Below are positions 32,417-40,810 of a stretch of DNA of 64,000 nucleotides, in pieces. Under the pieces are notes generated by a model that saw only the letters and a list, made by a program, of their open reading frames with translations, ran no database searches and was not told the origin of the DNA. Positions within the stretch are counted from its first letter, which is position 1. Every line of letters begins with the position of its first letter. Source of the stretch: Vulcanimicrobiota bacterium (GTDB taxonomy: Bacteria > Vulcanimicrobiota > Xenobia > Xenobiales > JADMJV01). The position numbers and the translations under genes are program-made. The stretch is taken from contig JAHBVR010000008.1 in assembly GCA_019637395.1 (NCBI GenBank), positions 269,070 to 333,069 on the forward strand. The letters run 5' to 3'.

Positions 32417-35056
32417 GTGCTGCTCGCCGTCCTGCTGCTGCTGGGGATAGCCTTCGCCCGCCGGGCGCTGGGCCTCTCCCGCTGGGCGGAAGCCATCACC
32501 ATCGGTCTGGCGCTGGCCCAGGTGCTGCTTCTTTTGCCCAGCAACGCGGCCCTGCGCTGGGTTGGTTGGTCGATCTGGCCCCAGGCCCTGGCGGTTTTTT
32601 TTGTGGTGCTGGCCTGGCTGATCTGGCTGCTGCCGGCTAAGGGTCCCGAGGATGCCGGACCCGTGCTCAGGTCCGTGTGGCTGCTGGCCCTGGCCTCTTT
32701 CCTCTATGCGGTGCTGTTGCAGTCGCAGGAAATGGACGATGACTACTGGATCCACGCTCCCATCCAGGGCTTATTGTTAAAAGGAGATTTCCCGCCGCAC
32801 AACCCTTTCTTTCCAACTTTACAGCTCAATGGCCATTACGGGCGAGATCTGCTGATCGTCATCTGGGCGCGCTTGACCGGCCTGACTACTTATACCACTC
32901 AGTTTTGGGTGACGGCCCTGCTGCAGCCTCTGCAGATTCTGGTGAGCTACTGGGCGGTGCGGCGAGGCAGCGGGTCGCGGGCCAGCGCCCTGGGCGCCAC
33001 TTTTTTCCTGGGAATCGGTGTGCAGGTGGCTTCTCGAGCCGGACTTTGGGACACTCTGCAAAACAATAATCCCGTCGCCCAACTTTACCTGCTGCTGGTG
33101 CTCTACTTGTTATTGGGTTGCTGGAGTCGCCTGCGCGAAGACATGGCCTGGGCCTGGGTGGTGACTCTGGGCGTCGTTTTGGGCGGCCTGGCCATCGTTT
33201 ATGAAACCCATTTCGCCCTCTGCTGCGCCGCTTCGCTGGTGACCATCGGACGCGGACTGCTCTCGTCTCCACGTCCCGGCCGCGTCATGGCGGCTTCTTT
33301 GCTGGTGGTGGTGGTAGCCATGGGTCTGGCCTGTAGCCAGGGCGGGCCGCTGACCGACCTGGCGCGGCGGGTCACCGGTCGGGCCCACAAGGAGATGTTC
33401 AAAGACGCCTCCAGTTCGACCCAAAGCCAGCATGTGGAAATTCATTTCCCCAAGAAGAACCTGTTTTGTTTGCGTTGCGGCACGTTGACCCATCTGCATG
33501 TGAAAACTCTGCCCAGCGGCAACTGGCTCTATGAGTCGTATCAGATGTCTGACCCCGGCGAGGGTTACCTTCCGCTTTGGAGTTGGGCGGTGCTCAGCCA
33601 GCAGTCGTGGCCTTTTTTCCTTTCGCCCGTGGTGCTCTGGCTGGCCTTACGCTATGGCCGTTTGCCCAGCCTGTGGCTGGTAACCCTGGGTTATGCGGCC
33701 TTTTGGGTTCCCCTGGTGGTGGATTTTGGGCCCATTTTTGAGGCCGAATACCTGCGCTGGGAGTTCGCGGCCGGGTTGGGTTTCGCCGGCGCTCTGGGAG
33801 CAGAACTGGGGCCATGGGTGAATTCCCATCGTTCGCGATTGCCTTTGGCGGCAGTTGCCGTGCTGGTCTGGATGTGCACCGCCAATGCCCGCCACAATGC
33901 GGAGAATTTGTTGCGACTGCTGGGCCTGGCGGCGGCCGAGGGCCGTCCGCTGGTAGTCCTGGGCACCCAGGATTGGCTTGTTTCCCAGGTCTTTCTGGAT
34001 TTTACCGGCGGCGATTGGAAGGCCGTCCAGTGGCTGTCGGCGCACAGTCAATTCGGCCAGTCCGTGCTCATCGATACTCCCCAGGAAAGTTCGCCGCAAG
34101 CTCTTTTTGACAGCACCGTCGGTTGTTTGACCGGGCTTAAGCCGGCCGGCCTGCGGCTGCCGCTGGTCGACGACATGGTGGGTATACCTCCCTATCGGAA
34201 GCGGCCGGCGGTGCGCTGCTATTTGCGCAGCGGTGACCCGCAATACCTTGATTTGGACAGGCCCGACTGGATTTTCTTGCGCCGCAGCGAGGCCACGCCT
34301 CACCCCGAAGTGACCTGGGAGTCGGTGGCCGGACGGCAAATCGGCCGGCTGAAGCCGTTGCCGGCCCGCTGGCCGCAAACCGTCCTCCTGGGCGAGCCGG
34401 CCGGATCCACTCCGGTCCTGGGCGACCTGCCCGAGCACGTGCATGAAGGCCAATTGCTGCAGCTTTCATGGAACAACCCGGATGGGCGCCGGTTGGTGCT
34501 GGTGCCTCAGGCGGCCGGCCAGGCGCCGGACTTTGAGGATGCCATTGTCTATCCGGCCGGCAGCCGGGGGGGCTGGTGGGCGGCCCCTTACCGGCGCGGC
34601 CAATACGACTTGCAGGCCTACGCCTGGGACGCCGCCGGCCTGCATCCCCTGGGCTCCATGGCTCGCTTGCGCCTGGACCTGAGCGAGCAAATGGGAGCGT
34701 TGCGTCTGGAAAAAATTGACTTCGACCGGACCCTGCGGGCCGGCAACTGGGCCCGAGTGCGCTTCCAGTTGAGCGACTCGCAACTGGACGGGTTGGACTG
34801 CCTGGCTTATCTGTCGTTTACGCGGGGAGCCAGCTCACAGGACGCGCTGGTGCCGGTGCGGGCAGGTAGGGGAGAGGGCCGGGTTTCGGAGATTCCCCAT
34901 TCTCAGATGCAAGCAGGCAAAGTGCAAAAACGCCAGCTCGAACTTTGGACTCCTCTGCCGGCGGCAGCCGGTCGCTATCGGGTCGACCTGTTTCTTAGCG
35001 CCAGTTTCGGCAACCTTTTACGCCTGCGGGGCTTTGAGGTCGAGGTTCTGCCGTGA
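32417..35056 (+). CDS. large polytopic membrane protein with C-terminal soluble domain
   Basis: The only usable start after the upstream in-frame stop is GTG 32417 (or a CTG just before it). The 879-residue product has about 12-14 membrane helices in residues 1-510 (LLAVLLLLGIAFARRALG, WPQALAVFFVVLAWLIWLLP, LASFLYAVLLQ). An acidic loop after the third or fourth helix (SQEMDDDYWIHAPIQ, then HNPFFPTLQLNGHYGRD) recalls GT-C type glycosyltransferases such as the DUF2298/GT39-like group, where an acidic pair sits in the first extracytoplasmic loop. The remaining 370 residues are soluble and beta-rich. Substrate unknown. Overlaps the next gene by four bases (GTGA). Confidence 0.7.
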   Translation: MLLAVLLLLGIAFARRALGLSRWAEAITIGLALAQVLLLLPSNAALRWVGWSIWPQALAVFFVVLAWLIWLLPAKGPEDAGPVLRSVWLLALASFLYAVLLQSQEMDDDYWIHAPIQGLLLKGDFPPHNPFFPTLQLNGHYGRDLLIVIWARLTGLTTYTTQFWVTALLQPLQILVSYWAVRRGSGSRASALGATFFLGIGVQVASRAGLWDTLQNNNPVAQLYLLLVLYLLLGCWSRLREDMAWAWVVTLGVVLGGLAIVYETHFALCCAASLVTIGRGLLSSPRPGRVMAASLLVVVVAMGLACSQGGPLTDLARRVTGRAHKEMFKDASSSTQSQHVEIHFPKKNLFCLRCGTLTHLHVKTLPSGNWLYESYQMSDPGEGYLPLWSWAVLSQQSWPFFLSPVVLWLALRYGRLPSLWLVTLGYAAFWVPLVVDFGPIFEAEYLRWEFAAGLGFAGALGAELGPWVNSHRSRLPLAAVAVLVWMCTANARHNAENLLRLLGLAAAEGRPLVVLGTQDWLVSQVFLDFTGGDWKAVQWLSAHSQFGQSVLIDTPQESSPQALFDSTVGCLTGLKPAGLRLPLVDDMVGIPPYRKRPAVRCYLRSGDPQYLDLDRPDWIFLRRSEATPHPEVTWESVAGRQIGRLKPLPARWPQTVLLGEPAGSTPVLGDLPEHVHEGQLLQLSWNNPDGRRLVLVPQAAGQAPDFEDAIVYPAGSRGGWWAAPYRRGQYDLQAYAWDAAGLHPLGSMARLRLDLSEQMGALRLEKIDFDRTLRAGNWARVRFQLSDSQLDGLDCLAYLSFTRGASSQDALVPVRAGRGEGRVSEIPHSQMQAGKVQKRQLELWTPLPAAAGRYRVDLFLSASFGNLLRLRGFEVEVLP

Positions 35057-36618
35057 CCGCGTTCTGGGTTTTTATGGCTTTGCTGGTGTGGAGCAGCCGC
35101 ATGATCGGTTTGCCTTTCTTGCAAACCGCCGAGTTGCTTCAGCACCCTGATCGATTTGTCTCTTCTACTTATGCGGCGGGCGTGCTGGGATTGCTTTCCC
35201 TGGCTGTATTGTCCCGGATTTTTCCGGCCCGTCTGAGCAAACTGGCCTGCGTCTTCGGCGTGCTCGCCTATTATTTGTTGATTCCAGACTGGATGCGCCT
35301 GCTGGTTTCGCCGCTGACCCGGGAGTGTGGCGATTTCTTGATGTTGTTGGCCTGCTGGATGATTTTGCGCGGGCGGGTGGCTGGCTTCGCCGGCAGCCTG
35401 GCCATTTTGTTCTGGGCGGGCCGCATGGGATGGTTGAGCACCGGAGGCCTTCTGTCCCTGACCCTGGCCGGGCTGATTTTCCTGGCGGCTCTGCGGCTGG
35501 CCGAAAGCGATCTCTGGCGTGGTCTGCCGGCGCAGCTCAAGGTGGGGCTTGCCTGTATGGCTGCCTATATGCTCTTCCTGAGCGGCGAACTGGAGCTCAA
35601 TCGCCGCCTGATCGTGCCCTTCCAGCGCGAGACTCATGCCTTCCCGCTGCGGCTGCTGGCTCCCGACCTGGCCTGGATGGTCCGGCACGACGCCGGCCGA
35701 TTGGGTTTGCGGCCCGAGGACGCGGCGGTCATCGCCTGGCTGGCCGGACAGACACGCGCCAGCGCCCTGGTCTACACTCCGGGCGAACCCTTCGAATCGG
35801 CTCAGACCCACCGCCTCTACGCTTTTCTATGCCGCAATTTGAATTGGTGCGGTTGGAACGGAAGGCAGCCGAACTGGGGCTTGAACTGGATCCGCCAGGG
35901 GGGGCGCTGGGGCGGGTGCGGAGTTGACCTGATTGTGGTGCGGGGGAGCGAGCCGCGGGAGCAGCCGGCCTTTCGAGAAGGGTCTCTGTGCGTTTATCGC
36001 AATCGCGGGGTGCGCGAAGGCGAGGCGCCGGCCCGTTCCTTGCGGTTGCGCTCGGACGGCCAGCCCGGCGGCGGAGCGACTTTTGAGGTGGACTCGGCCG
36101 GCCCGGTGGTGGCGGTGGAACAGGGACAGCTTCCTTATCTGGTCTTGGAGCCGGGGGAAAACCGGCTGCGTTTGCCCTGGGAATGCCCGCCCAGTTCGCT
36201 GTTGATCTCGGGAGGGCTCGGGCTGTCCTTGCCTCCGCTCAGCCGTAGCGCGGCCTGGAAAGGCCTGCGTGTGACCGATTTGGGCCAGGAGCGCAGCCTG
36301 GGTTGCAGCTCGATTGCGGGTCTGCACTTCACATTGGCCAACGAAGGGCCGCTGGCGGTCGACCTCAGCGGCATTCGCGGAGTCCAGTTGACGGCCCGCT
36401 TCGCCGAGGCGCAGCCCGTGCTGCCCCTGCGCGGAGTGCTCAAACCGGGCCAGACCATGCCGATCGAAGTTCCCTGGAACAGCCCACCCCGGCCCGTAAA
36501 GGGCAAGCTGAACTTCTGCTGGGTGGAAGCTCAAGGTCGCCGCCAGTGGGTCGGCCAGGTTCCCATCCACACCTGGTTCCGTGTGGCGCCCGCCCAGTAT
36601 TACGACGTTGGACCTTGA
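35053..36618 (+). CDS. polytopic membrane protein partner with C-terminal beta domain
   Basis: The GTG start overlaps the upstream stop (GTGA). The 521-residue product has about six or seven membrane helices up to residue 195 (FWVFMALLVWSSRMIGLP, AAGVLGLLSLAVLS, LACWMILRGRVAGFAGSLAI) followed by a soluble segment. That segment includes WLAGQTRASALVYTPGE and a beta-rich C terminus (LRLPWECPPSSLLISGGLG; VKGKLNFCWVEAQGR). The lay-out echoes the upstream protein: membrane part, then a beta domain of similar size. The pair probably forms a complex in envelope polysaccharide or lipid modification, but no catalytic motif is recognised. Confidence 0.65.
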   Translation: MTAFWVFMALLVWSSRMIGLPFLQTAELLQHPDRFVSSTYAAGVLGLLSLAVLSRIFPARLSKLACVFGVLAYYLLIPDWMRLLVSPLTRECGDFLMLLACWMILRGRVAGFAGSLAILFWAGRMGWLSTGGLLSLTLAGLIFLAALRLAESDLWRGLPAQLKVGLACMAAYMLFLSGELELNRRLIVPFQRETHAFPLRLLAPDLAWMVRHDAGRLGLRPEDAAVIAWLAGQTRASALVYTPGEPFESAQTHRLYAFLCRNLNWCGWNGRQPNWGLNWIRQGGRWGGCGVDLIVVRGSEPREQPAFREGSLCVYRNRGVREGEAPARSLRLRSDGQPGGGATFEVDSAGPVVAVEQGQLPYLVLEPGENRLRLPWECPPSSLLISGGLGLSLPPLSRSAAWKGLRVTDLGQERSLGCSSIAGLHFTLANEGPLAVDLSGIRGVQLTARFAEAQPVLPLRGVLKPGQTMPIEVPWNSPPRPVKGKLNFCWVEAQGRRQWVGQVPIHTWFRVAPAQYYDVGP

Positions 36619-36643
36619 CTTAAGGGGTAGGAATTCCTACATT
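36615..36643 (+). promoter_or_regulatory. promoter of the AbrB/PIN pair
   Basis: TTGACT (36615-36620) and TACATT (36638-36643) are spaced by 17 bases; they match consensus at five and four of six positions. The -10 ends six bases before the ATG at 36650, so transcription should start at or beside the start codon and the mRNA would be leaderless. The -35 overlaps the stop of the preceding membrane protein gene. Confidence 0.6.
36627..36640 (+). promoter_or_regulatory. 14-bp perfect palindrome, likely AbrB-family operator
   Basis: GTAGGAATTCCTAC is a perfect inverted repeat placed between the -35 and -10 hexamers and overlapping the first three bases of the -10. AbrB/MazE-type antitoxins bind such palindromes to repress their own operon, alone or with the toxin. 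Position and symmetry make autoregulation the most likely use. Confidence 0.65.
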
Positions 36644-36649
36644 GAGAGT

Positions 36650-36871
36650 ATGAAAGCCGTGGTAAGTGAAAAAGGCCAGGTCACCATTCCTAAAGCTTTG
36701 CGCCAGCGTCTGGCTATTCAGCCCGGACAAATTCTGGAATTTGTTGAGGAGAACGGACGTTTGGTGGCTACCAAAGCCGTGGCGAGCAGTCCCTTCCAGT
36801 CCCTTTACGGCATTCTCCCGTTGGACCAAAGCGTGGATGAAGTGGTTGGGGAAATGCGCGACTCAGGGTGA
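36650..36871 (+). CDS. AbrB/MazE-type (SpoVT-AbrB) antitoxin
   Basis: A 73-residue swapped-hairpin antitoxin: MKAVVSEKGQVTIPKALRQR followed by LAIQPGQILEFVEENGRLVA, the standard SpoVT-AbrB DNA-binding fold, then an acidic tail (LPLDQSVDEVVGEMRDSG) to bind the toxin. The ATG is preceded by a self-contained promoter and palindromic operator and lacks a Shine-Dalgarno sequence. The stop overlaps the toxin start (GTGA). Confidence 0.92.
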   Translation: MKAVVSEKGQVTIPKALRQRLAIQPGQILEFVEENGRLVATKAVASSPFQSLYGILPLDQSVDEVVGEMRDSG

Positions 36872-37263
36872 TTACCTCGGTCGACACCAATGTGCTGCTC
36901 GACTTTCTGACTGCCGCCCCAAACTTCGGACCATCCTCGGCGAAGTCGCTCCAGGATGCTGCCGGCGCGGGTCGCCTGGTCGTCTGTGAAATCGTGTTTG
37001 CCGAGGTCTCCGGCTTGTTTGGCTCCCATCGGGAAGTGGCGGATATTCTCACTCAGCTCGGCATCTACTTTGACTCCTTGCGGGAAGAATCGGCGCACCT
37101 GGCTGGCCAGGCTTTTAAAAGCTACCGCCAGGCCGGCGGGCCCCGTCATCGCGTGATTGCTGACTTTTTGATCGGGGCCCACGCGGTCTTGCAGGCGGAC
37201 CGGCTGTTGACTCGAGATCGCGGGTATTATCGGACTTACTTCCCGAAGTTGAGGCTACTCTAA
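36868..37263 (+). CDS. PIN-domain toxin (VapC-like) of an AbrB/PIN pair
   Basis: A 131-residue PIN protein with D6 in TSVDTNVLLDFL, an E in VCEIVFAEVSGLF, D in VIADFLIGAHAVLQADRLLT and RDRGYYRTYFPKLRLL at the C terminus, the usual VapC ending. A GTG start overlaps the antitoxin stop by four bases. Its stop overlaps that of the convergent ChaN-like gene by four bases. Predicted Mg2+-dependent ribonuclease held inactive by the AbrB-type antitoxin. Confidence 0.9.
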   Translation: MITSVDTNVLLDFLTAAPNFGPSSAKSLQDAAGAGRLVVCEIVFAEVSGLFGSHREVADILTQLGIYFDSLREESAHLAGQAFKSYRQAGGPRHRVIADFLIGAHAVLQADRLLTRDRGYYRTYFPKLRLL

Positions 37264-37991
37264 AACAGCGAGGCGGTCTTAAAAACTCCACGCACGACCT
37301 TCTGGCTTAAAGGATGAGGCCAGCGGGCCTGGACGCGGTGGGGTAGGGTGTGGCCGTGGGTGAGGTGGCCCTGGCCGACCAGCACGATGACCTGGCCCTC
37401 GTTTTCCGAGAGAGCGCGGCGGATTTGGGCGGCCATGTACTCTTCCCAGAGGGTCTGGACCTTGAGGAAGCGGGCGAAGGCCTCATCGGTCGCCGGACCG
37501 TGAGCTTCAAAGATGGGGCGCAGAGTCTCCGGGTGGGGGCCGAACTCATAGGGTTCCGGGGCCAGCCCCTGTCGTTCTTCCGGTGTAAAGGCCTGAACGC
37601 CCAGCTTGCCCAGATTTTTGCCGCTTTCGCTGGAGTTGCGCAAGGGGTAGATGGGAATGTGGCGCTGCTGGCACAGTTGCCAGATGGGCAGATAGAGTTC
37701 CCAGGCGTGGCCCCAACGTTTATCCCACTCACTGGCGGTCTTGAGTTCCTCGTCGTCGAGGTTTCCGGCCAGGTAGTCGGCCAGTACCATCCGGTTGGGG
37801 GCCTGAAACATCTCGGCTACCACCACCGGCGAGCGCCCCCGCGACACATATTCGAGGATCTCCAATTGCCTGGCGTGGTCGGCCGCACTATCGTGTTCTT
37901 CGCCCAGGTAAAGCACCCGGGCCTCCAGAGTGGCGGGGTCCTGGGCCCAGGCCCAACTGGTGAGCAGAAGAAGCAGCAGAAAACGGAGCAT
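37260..37991 (-). CDS. ChaN-like (DUF399, haem-binding type) exported protein
   Basis: The ATG at 37991 gives a 243-residue product with a signal peptide (MLRFLLLLLLTSWAWAQ). The mature domain shows the DUF399/ChaN pattern: RVLYLGEEHDSAADHARQLE, SPVVVAEMFQAPNRMVLADY, FLKVQTLWEEYMAAQI and a C-terminal VIVLVGQGHLTHGHTLPHR. Campylobacter ChaN is a surface haem-binding lipoprotein; here no lipobox Cys is visible at the cleavage site, so it is probably periplasmic. The GEEHD and GQGHLxHG histidines would be ligand candidates. Divergent from nuoA. Confidence 0.85.
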   Translation of the reverse strand: MLRFLLLLLLTSWAWAQDPATLEARVLYLGEEHDSAADHARQLEILEYVSRGRSPVVVAEMFQAPNRMVLADYLAGNLDDEELKTASEWDKRWGHAWELYLPIWQLCQQRHIPIYPLRNSSESGKNLGKLGVQAFTPEERQGLAPEPYEFGPHPETLRPIFEAHGPATDEAFARFLKVQTLWEEYMAAQIRRALSENEGQVIVLVGQGHLTHGHTLPHRVQARWPHPLSQKVVRGVFKTASLF

Positions 37992-38020
37992 GCAAGTCGG
38001 TTGCACCAGCCGGAAAAGCC

Positions 38021-38038
38021 TTCCTGCATGAGCAGGAA
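38021..38038. promoter_or_regulatory. inverted repeat in the chaN-like/nuoA divergent region
   Basis: TTCCTGC-ATGA-GCAGGAA is a perfect seven-base inverted repeat with a four-base centre. It lies 30 bases upstream of the ChaN-like start and 31 bases upstream of the nuoA -10 element, where a repressor or activator of either gene could bind. It could also be a hairpin in a chaN-like leader. Confidence 0.4.
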
Positions 38039-38068
38039 TGGGTCAAGAATACACTAATTGGGAGATTG

Positions 38069-38077
38069 TGCTATAAT
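38069..38077 (+). promoter_or_regulatory. extended -10 promoter of the nuo operon
   Basis: TGC followed directly by TATAAT: a perfect -10 hexamer with the TGn extension. Transcription should start near 38084, giving a leader of about 26 bases before the GTG of nuoA. No -35 hexamer is evident at 17 bases, which extended -10 promoters tolerate. It is the only strong promoter seen for the 14-gene operon. Confidence 0.65.
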
Positions 38078-38109
38078 TCACAAAGTTTAAGAGAACTGGA
38101 TCAGACAGG

Positions 38110-38496
38110 GTGCAAGGTAGCGAACTCTTACAATATACTCACTTGCTGGCCATGCTGGTGGCGGCCGGCACGATTGCCTGCGTCATTACGGGCATCAGCT
38201 ACTTCTTCGGGCCCCGTTCGCCCAACGCACGCAAGCTGTCTCCCTACGAGTGCGGCATTGAAGATATCGTGCCCCTGCCCAAGCGCTTCCCGGTCAAGTT
38301 CTTGCAAGTGGCCATGCTGTTTTTGATCTTCGACGTGGAGGCCATCGCTCTCTATCCGGCCGTTTCGGTGCTCAAGGGCGCGGCCGCTGTGGGGGACGGG
38401 TTTTACGTGCTGGCCACGGTGGGCAGCTTCTTGAGTCTGATCTTGTTGGGCTTCATCTATGAATGGAAGAAGGGAGCCTTCGAATGGATATCGTGA
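38110..38496 (+). CDS. nuoA: NADH-quinone oxidoreductase subunit A
   Basis: A 128-residue membrane subunit of complex I with three helices. The conserved loop [20 protein letters not shown] between helices 1 and 2 and [13 protein letters not shown] in helix 2 are diagnostic. It sits at the junction of membrane and peripheral arms near the quinone site. The GTG start at 38110 lies downstream of the operon promoter. Its end overlaps nuoB by 13 bases. Confidence 0.95.
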   Translation: MQGSELLQYTHLLAMLVAAGTIACVITGISYFFGPRSPNARKLSPYECGIEDIVPLPKRFPVKFLQVAMLFLIFDVEAIALYPAVSVLKGAAAVGDGFYVLATVGSFLSLILLGFIYEWKKGAFEWIS

Positions 38497-39092
38497 AGCA
38501 CGAAAGAGTTTACGCTCACGACGGGCTTTTCCCCAATCAATCTCTCTCTCTGGCCAACGGCGGAGTGGTCTGGGGCAACCTGGCCCAGATCGCCAACATG
38601 GCCCGCACCAACTCGATCTGGCCGGCTCTCTTCGGCCTGGCCTGTTGCGCCATCGAGATGATGGCCACTTCCGGCTCGCGCTTTGACCTGGCCCGCTACG
38701 GTTCGGAGGTGTTTCGCGCTTCGCCCCGCCAATCCGACCTCATGATCGTGGCCGGCCGCGTGTCTATCAAGATGGCTCCGGTGCTCCGCCAGATTTACGA
38801 TCAGATGCCCGACCCCAAGTGGGTTATTTCCATGGGCGCCTGCGCCTCGTGCGGCGGTGTTTTTAATAACTATGCCATCGTGCAGGGCGTGGATAAAATC
38901 GTGCCGGTGGATGTCTATGTGGCCGGCTGCCCGCCCACTCCGGAGGCCTTGATCGCCGGCTTCGAGATGCTGCAGGCCAAGATCCTCAAGGGCATTCCGC
39001 CCGGAAAAGACCCGCAACACGTCGACCTCCAGGGGTTGGTACGTATCGAAAACTTGCCCCAGGCCCGAAGGGAGCCCTATGCCCCAGCTTGA
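38484..39092 (+). CDS. nuoB: NADH-quinone oxidoreductase subunit B
   Basis: The ATG at 38484, preceded by AGGGAG, gives 202 residues. NuoB carries the terminal N2 [4Fe-4S] cluster that passes electrons to quinone. The adjacent cysteines [14 protein letters not shown], plus [14 protein letters not shown] and [12 protein letters not shown], supply the four ligands. [20 protein letters not shown] is the usual family block. The C terminus is about 30-40 residues longer than the minimal form. Confidence 0.97.
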   Translation: MDIVKHERVYAHDGLFPNQSLSLANGGVVWGNLAQIANMARTNSIWPALFGLACCAIEMMATSGSRFDLARYGSEVFRASPRQSDLMIVAGRVSIKMAPVLRQIYDQMPDPKWVISMGACASCGGVFNNYAIVQGVDKIVPVDVYVAGCPPTPEALIAGFEMLQAKILKGIPPGKDPQHVDLQGLVRIENLPQARREPYAPA

Positions 39093-39564
39093 TTTGCAAC
39101 CGGCGCGCGAGCTGGCGCAGCAACTTTCCGAGAAGTTCGCCGACAAGTTCCTGGGCCTGCGCGAGGACCGCGAAGAAATTACCTATTGGGTAGACGCATC
39201 CGTCTGGAAGGCGGCCGCCCAGTATCTCAAGTTCGAGACGCCCTTTCGCGTGCTGGAGGACCTGAACGTGGTCGATTACCCGGAACGCAATCCTCGTTTC
39301 GACCTGGCCATCGTCTGCATGTCCATGCAGCACCACAGTTGGCTCCGCCTCAAGACGCTGGTAGGAGAGGATCAATCAGTCGACTCGATCGAGATGATCT
39401 GGCCCGGCGCCCAGTGGTTCGAGCGGGAAATGTGGGATCTCTTCGGCATGCGCTTTGAGGGCAATACGGATCTGCGCCGTTTGCTGCTGCCCATGGATTA
39501 CCAGGGCCATCCCCTGCGCAAAGATTATCCCGTGACCGGGCCGCCCCAGTCGGCCTACCGTTAA
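39079..39564 (+). CDS. nuoC: NADH-quinone oxidoreductase subunit C
   Basis: A 161-residue NuoC (30-kDa subunit family) of the peripheral arm. The signature is the ERExxDxxGxxFxGxxxLRRL block, here [20 protein letters not shown] followed by [18 protein letters not shown]. It overlaps nuoB by 14 bases. It is separate from nuoD here, unlike the nuoCD fusion of enterobacteria. Confidence 0.95.
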   Translation: MPQLDLQPARELAQQLSEKFADKFLGLREDREEITYWVDASVWKAAAQYLKFETPFRVLEDLNVVDYPERNPRFDLAIVCMSMQHHSWLRLKTLVGEDQSVDSIEMIWPGAQWFEREMWDLFGMRFEGNTDLRRLLLPMDYQGHPLRKDYPVTGPPQSAYR

Positions 39565-39573
39565 GGAGTCACC

Positions 39574-40803
39574 ATGAGTCAGACTTTGATTACGGGCGAC
39601 ATCGTTTCCCGCTTCACCCAAGAACAGCTCGACCAGAACGGTTACACGGTCATGAATATGGGGCCGCAGCACCCCTCCACCCACGGCGTGCTGCGCCTGG
39701 TGCTGACCCTGGACGGCGAGCGCGTGGTCGACTGTGTCCCCGACATCGGTTTTTTGCATACCGGCATCGAGAAGACGGCGGAGGTGAAGACCTATAACCA
39801 GGCCCTGACCTTGACCGACCGCATGGATTACCTGGCCCCGTTGAGCAACAACCTGGGCTACTCGCTGGCGGTGGAAAAGCTGCTGGGGGTGGATATTCCC
39901 GAGCGGGTTTCCCATATCCGGGTCATGCTGGCCGAGCTGCAGCGCATTTCCAGCCACATGGTCTGGCTGGGCACCTCGGGTCTGGACGCCGGCGCCATGT
40001 CGATGTTCCTCTACTGCTTTCAGGACCGCGAGCGCGTGCTGGATTTGTTCGAGAACATCTCGGGTGTGCGCATGATGACCTCGTTTATTATGCCGGGCGG
40101 TTTGATGGCCGACCTGACCGAGGGTTTCCTGGATAAGGTCAAAGAGTTCCTGGACTATTTTGAACCGCATATCCAGATGTATCATGGGCTGCTCACGGGC
40201 AATTCGATCTGGTTGGATCGCACCAGGGGGGTGGGCGTGCTCACCAGTGAGCAGGCCCTCGATTATTTATGCACCGGACCGGTGGCCCGCGCTTCCGGCG
40301 TGGATTGGGACATCCGCCGGGATTTCCCCTACGCCGCCTATGCCGACTACGACTTCAAGGTGCCCACCCGTCCTGAAGGCGATAGTTACGCCCGCTACAT
40401 GGTGCGCATGGCCGAGCTGGATGAGTCGGTCAAGATCGTGCGCCAGGCCCTGACCAAGATCACGCCCACCGGAGAATACCGGACGCACGACCGCAAAGTG
40501 GTGGCTCCGCCCAAGTGGGAGATCGCCCGTTCCATGGAATCCTTGATCCACCACTTCAAACTCTTTACCGAGGGCTACGCGCCCACGCCCGGCGAGGTCT
40601 TTCAGCGCGTCGAATCGCCCCGCGGCGAACTGGCCTTCCATATGACTTCCGACGGCTCCAACCGTCCCTACCGCATGCATGTGCGCACCCCCAGTTTCCC
40701 TCACGTCCAGGTGATGCCGGTGATCCTGCAAGGACACCTGCTGGCCGACGTGGTGGTCATTCTCGCCAGCACGGACTTTGTGCTGGGTGACGTGGACCGT
40801 TAG
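39574..40803 (+). CDS. nuoD: NADH-quinone oxidoreductase subunit D
   Basis: A 409-residue NuoD (49-kDa family), which lines the quinone-reduction pocket with NuoB. Visible are MGPQHPSTHGVLRLVLTLDG (quinone-binding His), IGFLHTGIEKTAE, YNQALTLTDRMDYLAPLSNN, and the C-terminal LPRC-like end ASTDFVLGDVDR. AAGGAG precedes the ATG. It ends ten bases before nuoE. Confidence 0.97.
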   Translation: MSQTLITGDIVSRFTQEQLDQNGYTVMNMGPQHPSTHGVLRLVLTLDGERVVDCVPDIGFLHTGIEKTAEVKTYNQALTLTDRMDYLAPLSNNLGYSLAVEKLLGVDIPERVSHIRVMLAELQRISSHMVWLGTSGLDAGAMSMFLYCFQDRERVLDLFENISGVRMMTSFIMPGGLMADLTEGFLDKVKEFLDYFEPHIQMYHGLLTGNSIWLDRTRGVGVLTSEQALDYLCTGPVARASGVDWDIRRDFPYAAYADYDFKVPTRPEGDSYARYMVRMAELDESVKIVRQALTKITPTGEYRTHDRKVVAPPKWEIARSMESLIHHFKLFTEGYAPTPGEVFQRVESPRGELAFHMTSDGSNRPYRMHVRTPSFPHVQVMPVILQGHLLADVVVILASTDFVLGDVDR

Positions 40804-40810
40804 GAGTACG

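Noticed and set aside
36581..36649. Upstream extension of the AbrB antitoxin frame to an earlier ATG inside the preceding gene.
   Set aside because: The promoter and palindrome lie in that stretch, and the protein family begins exactly at the ATG at 36650.
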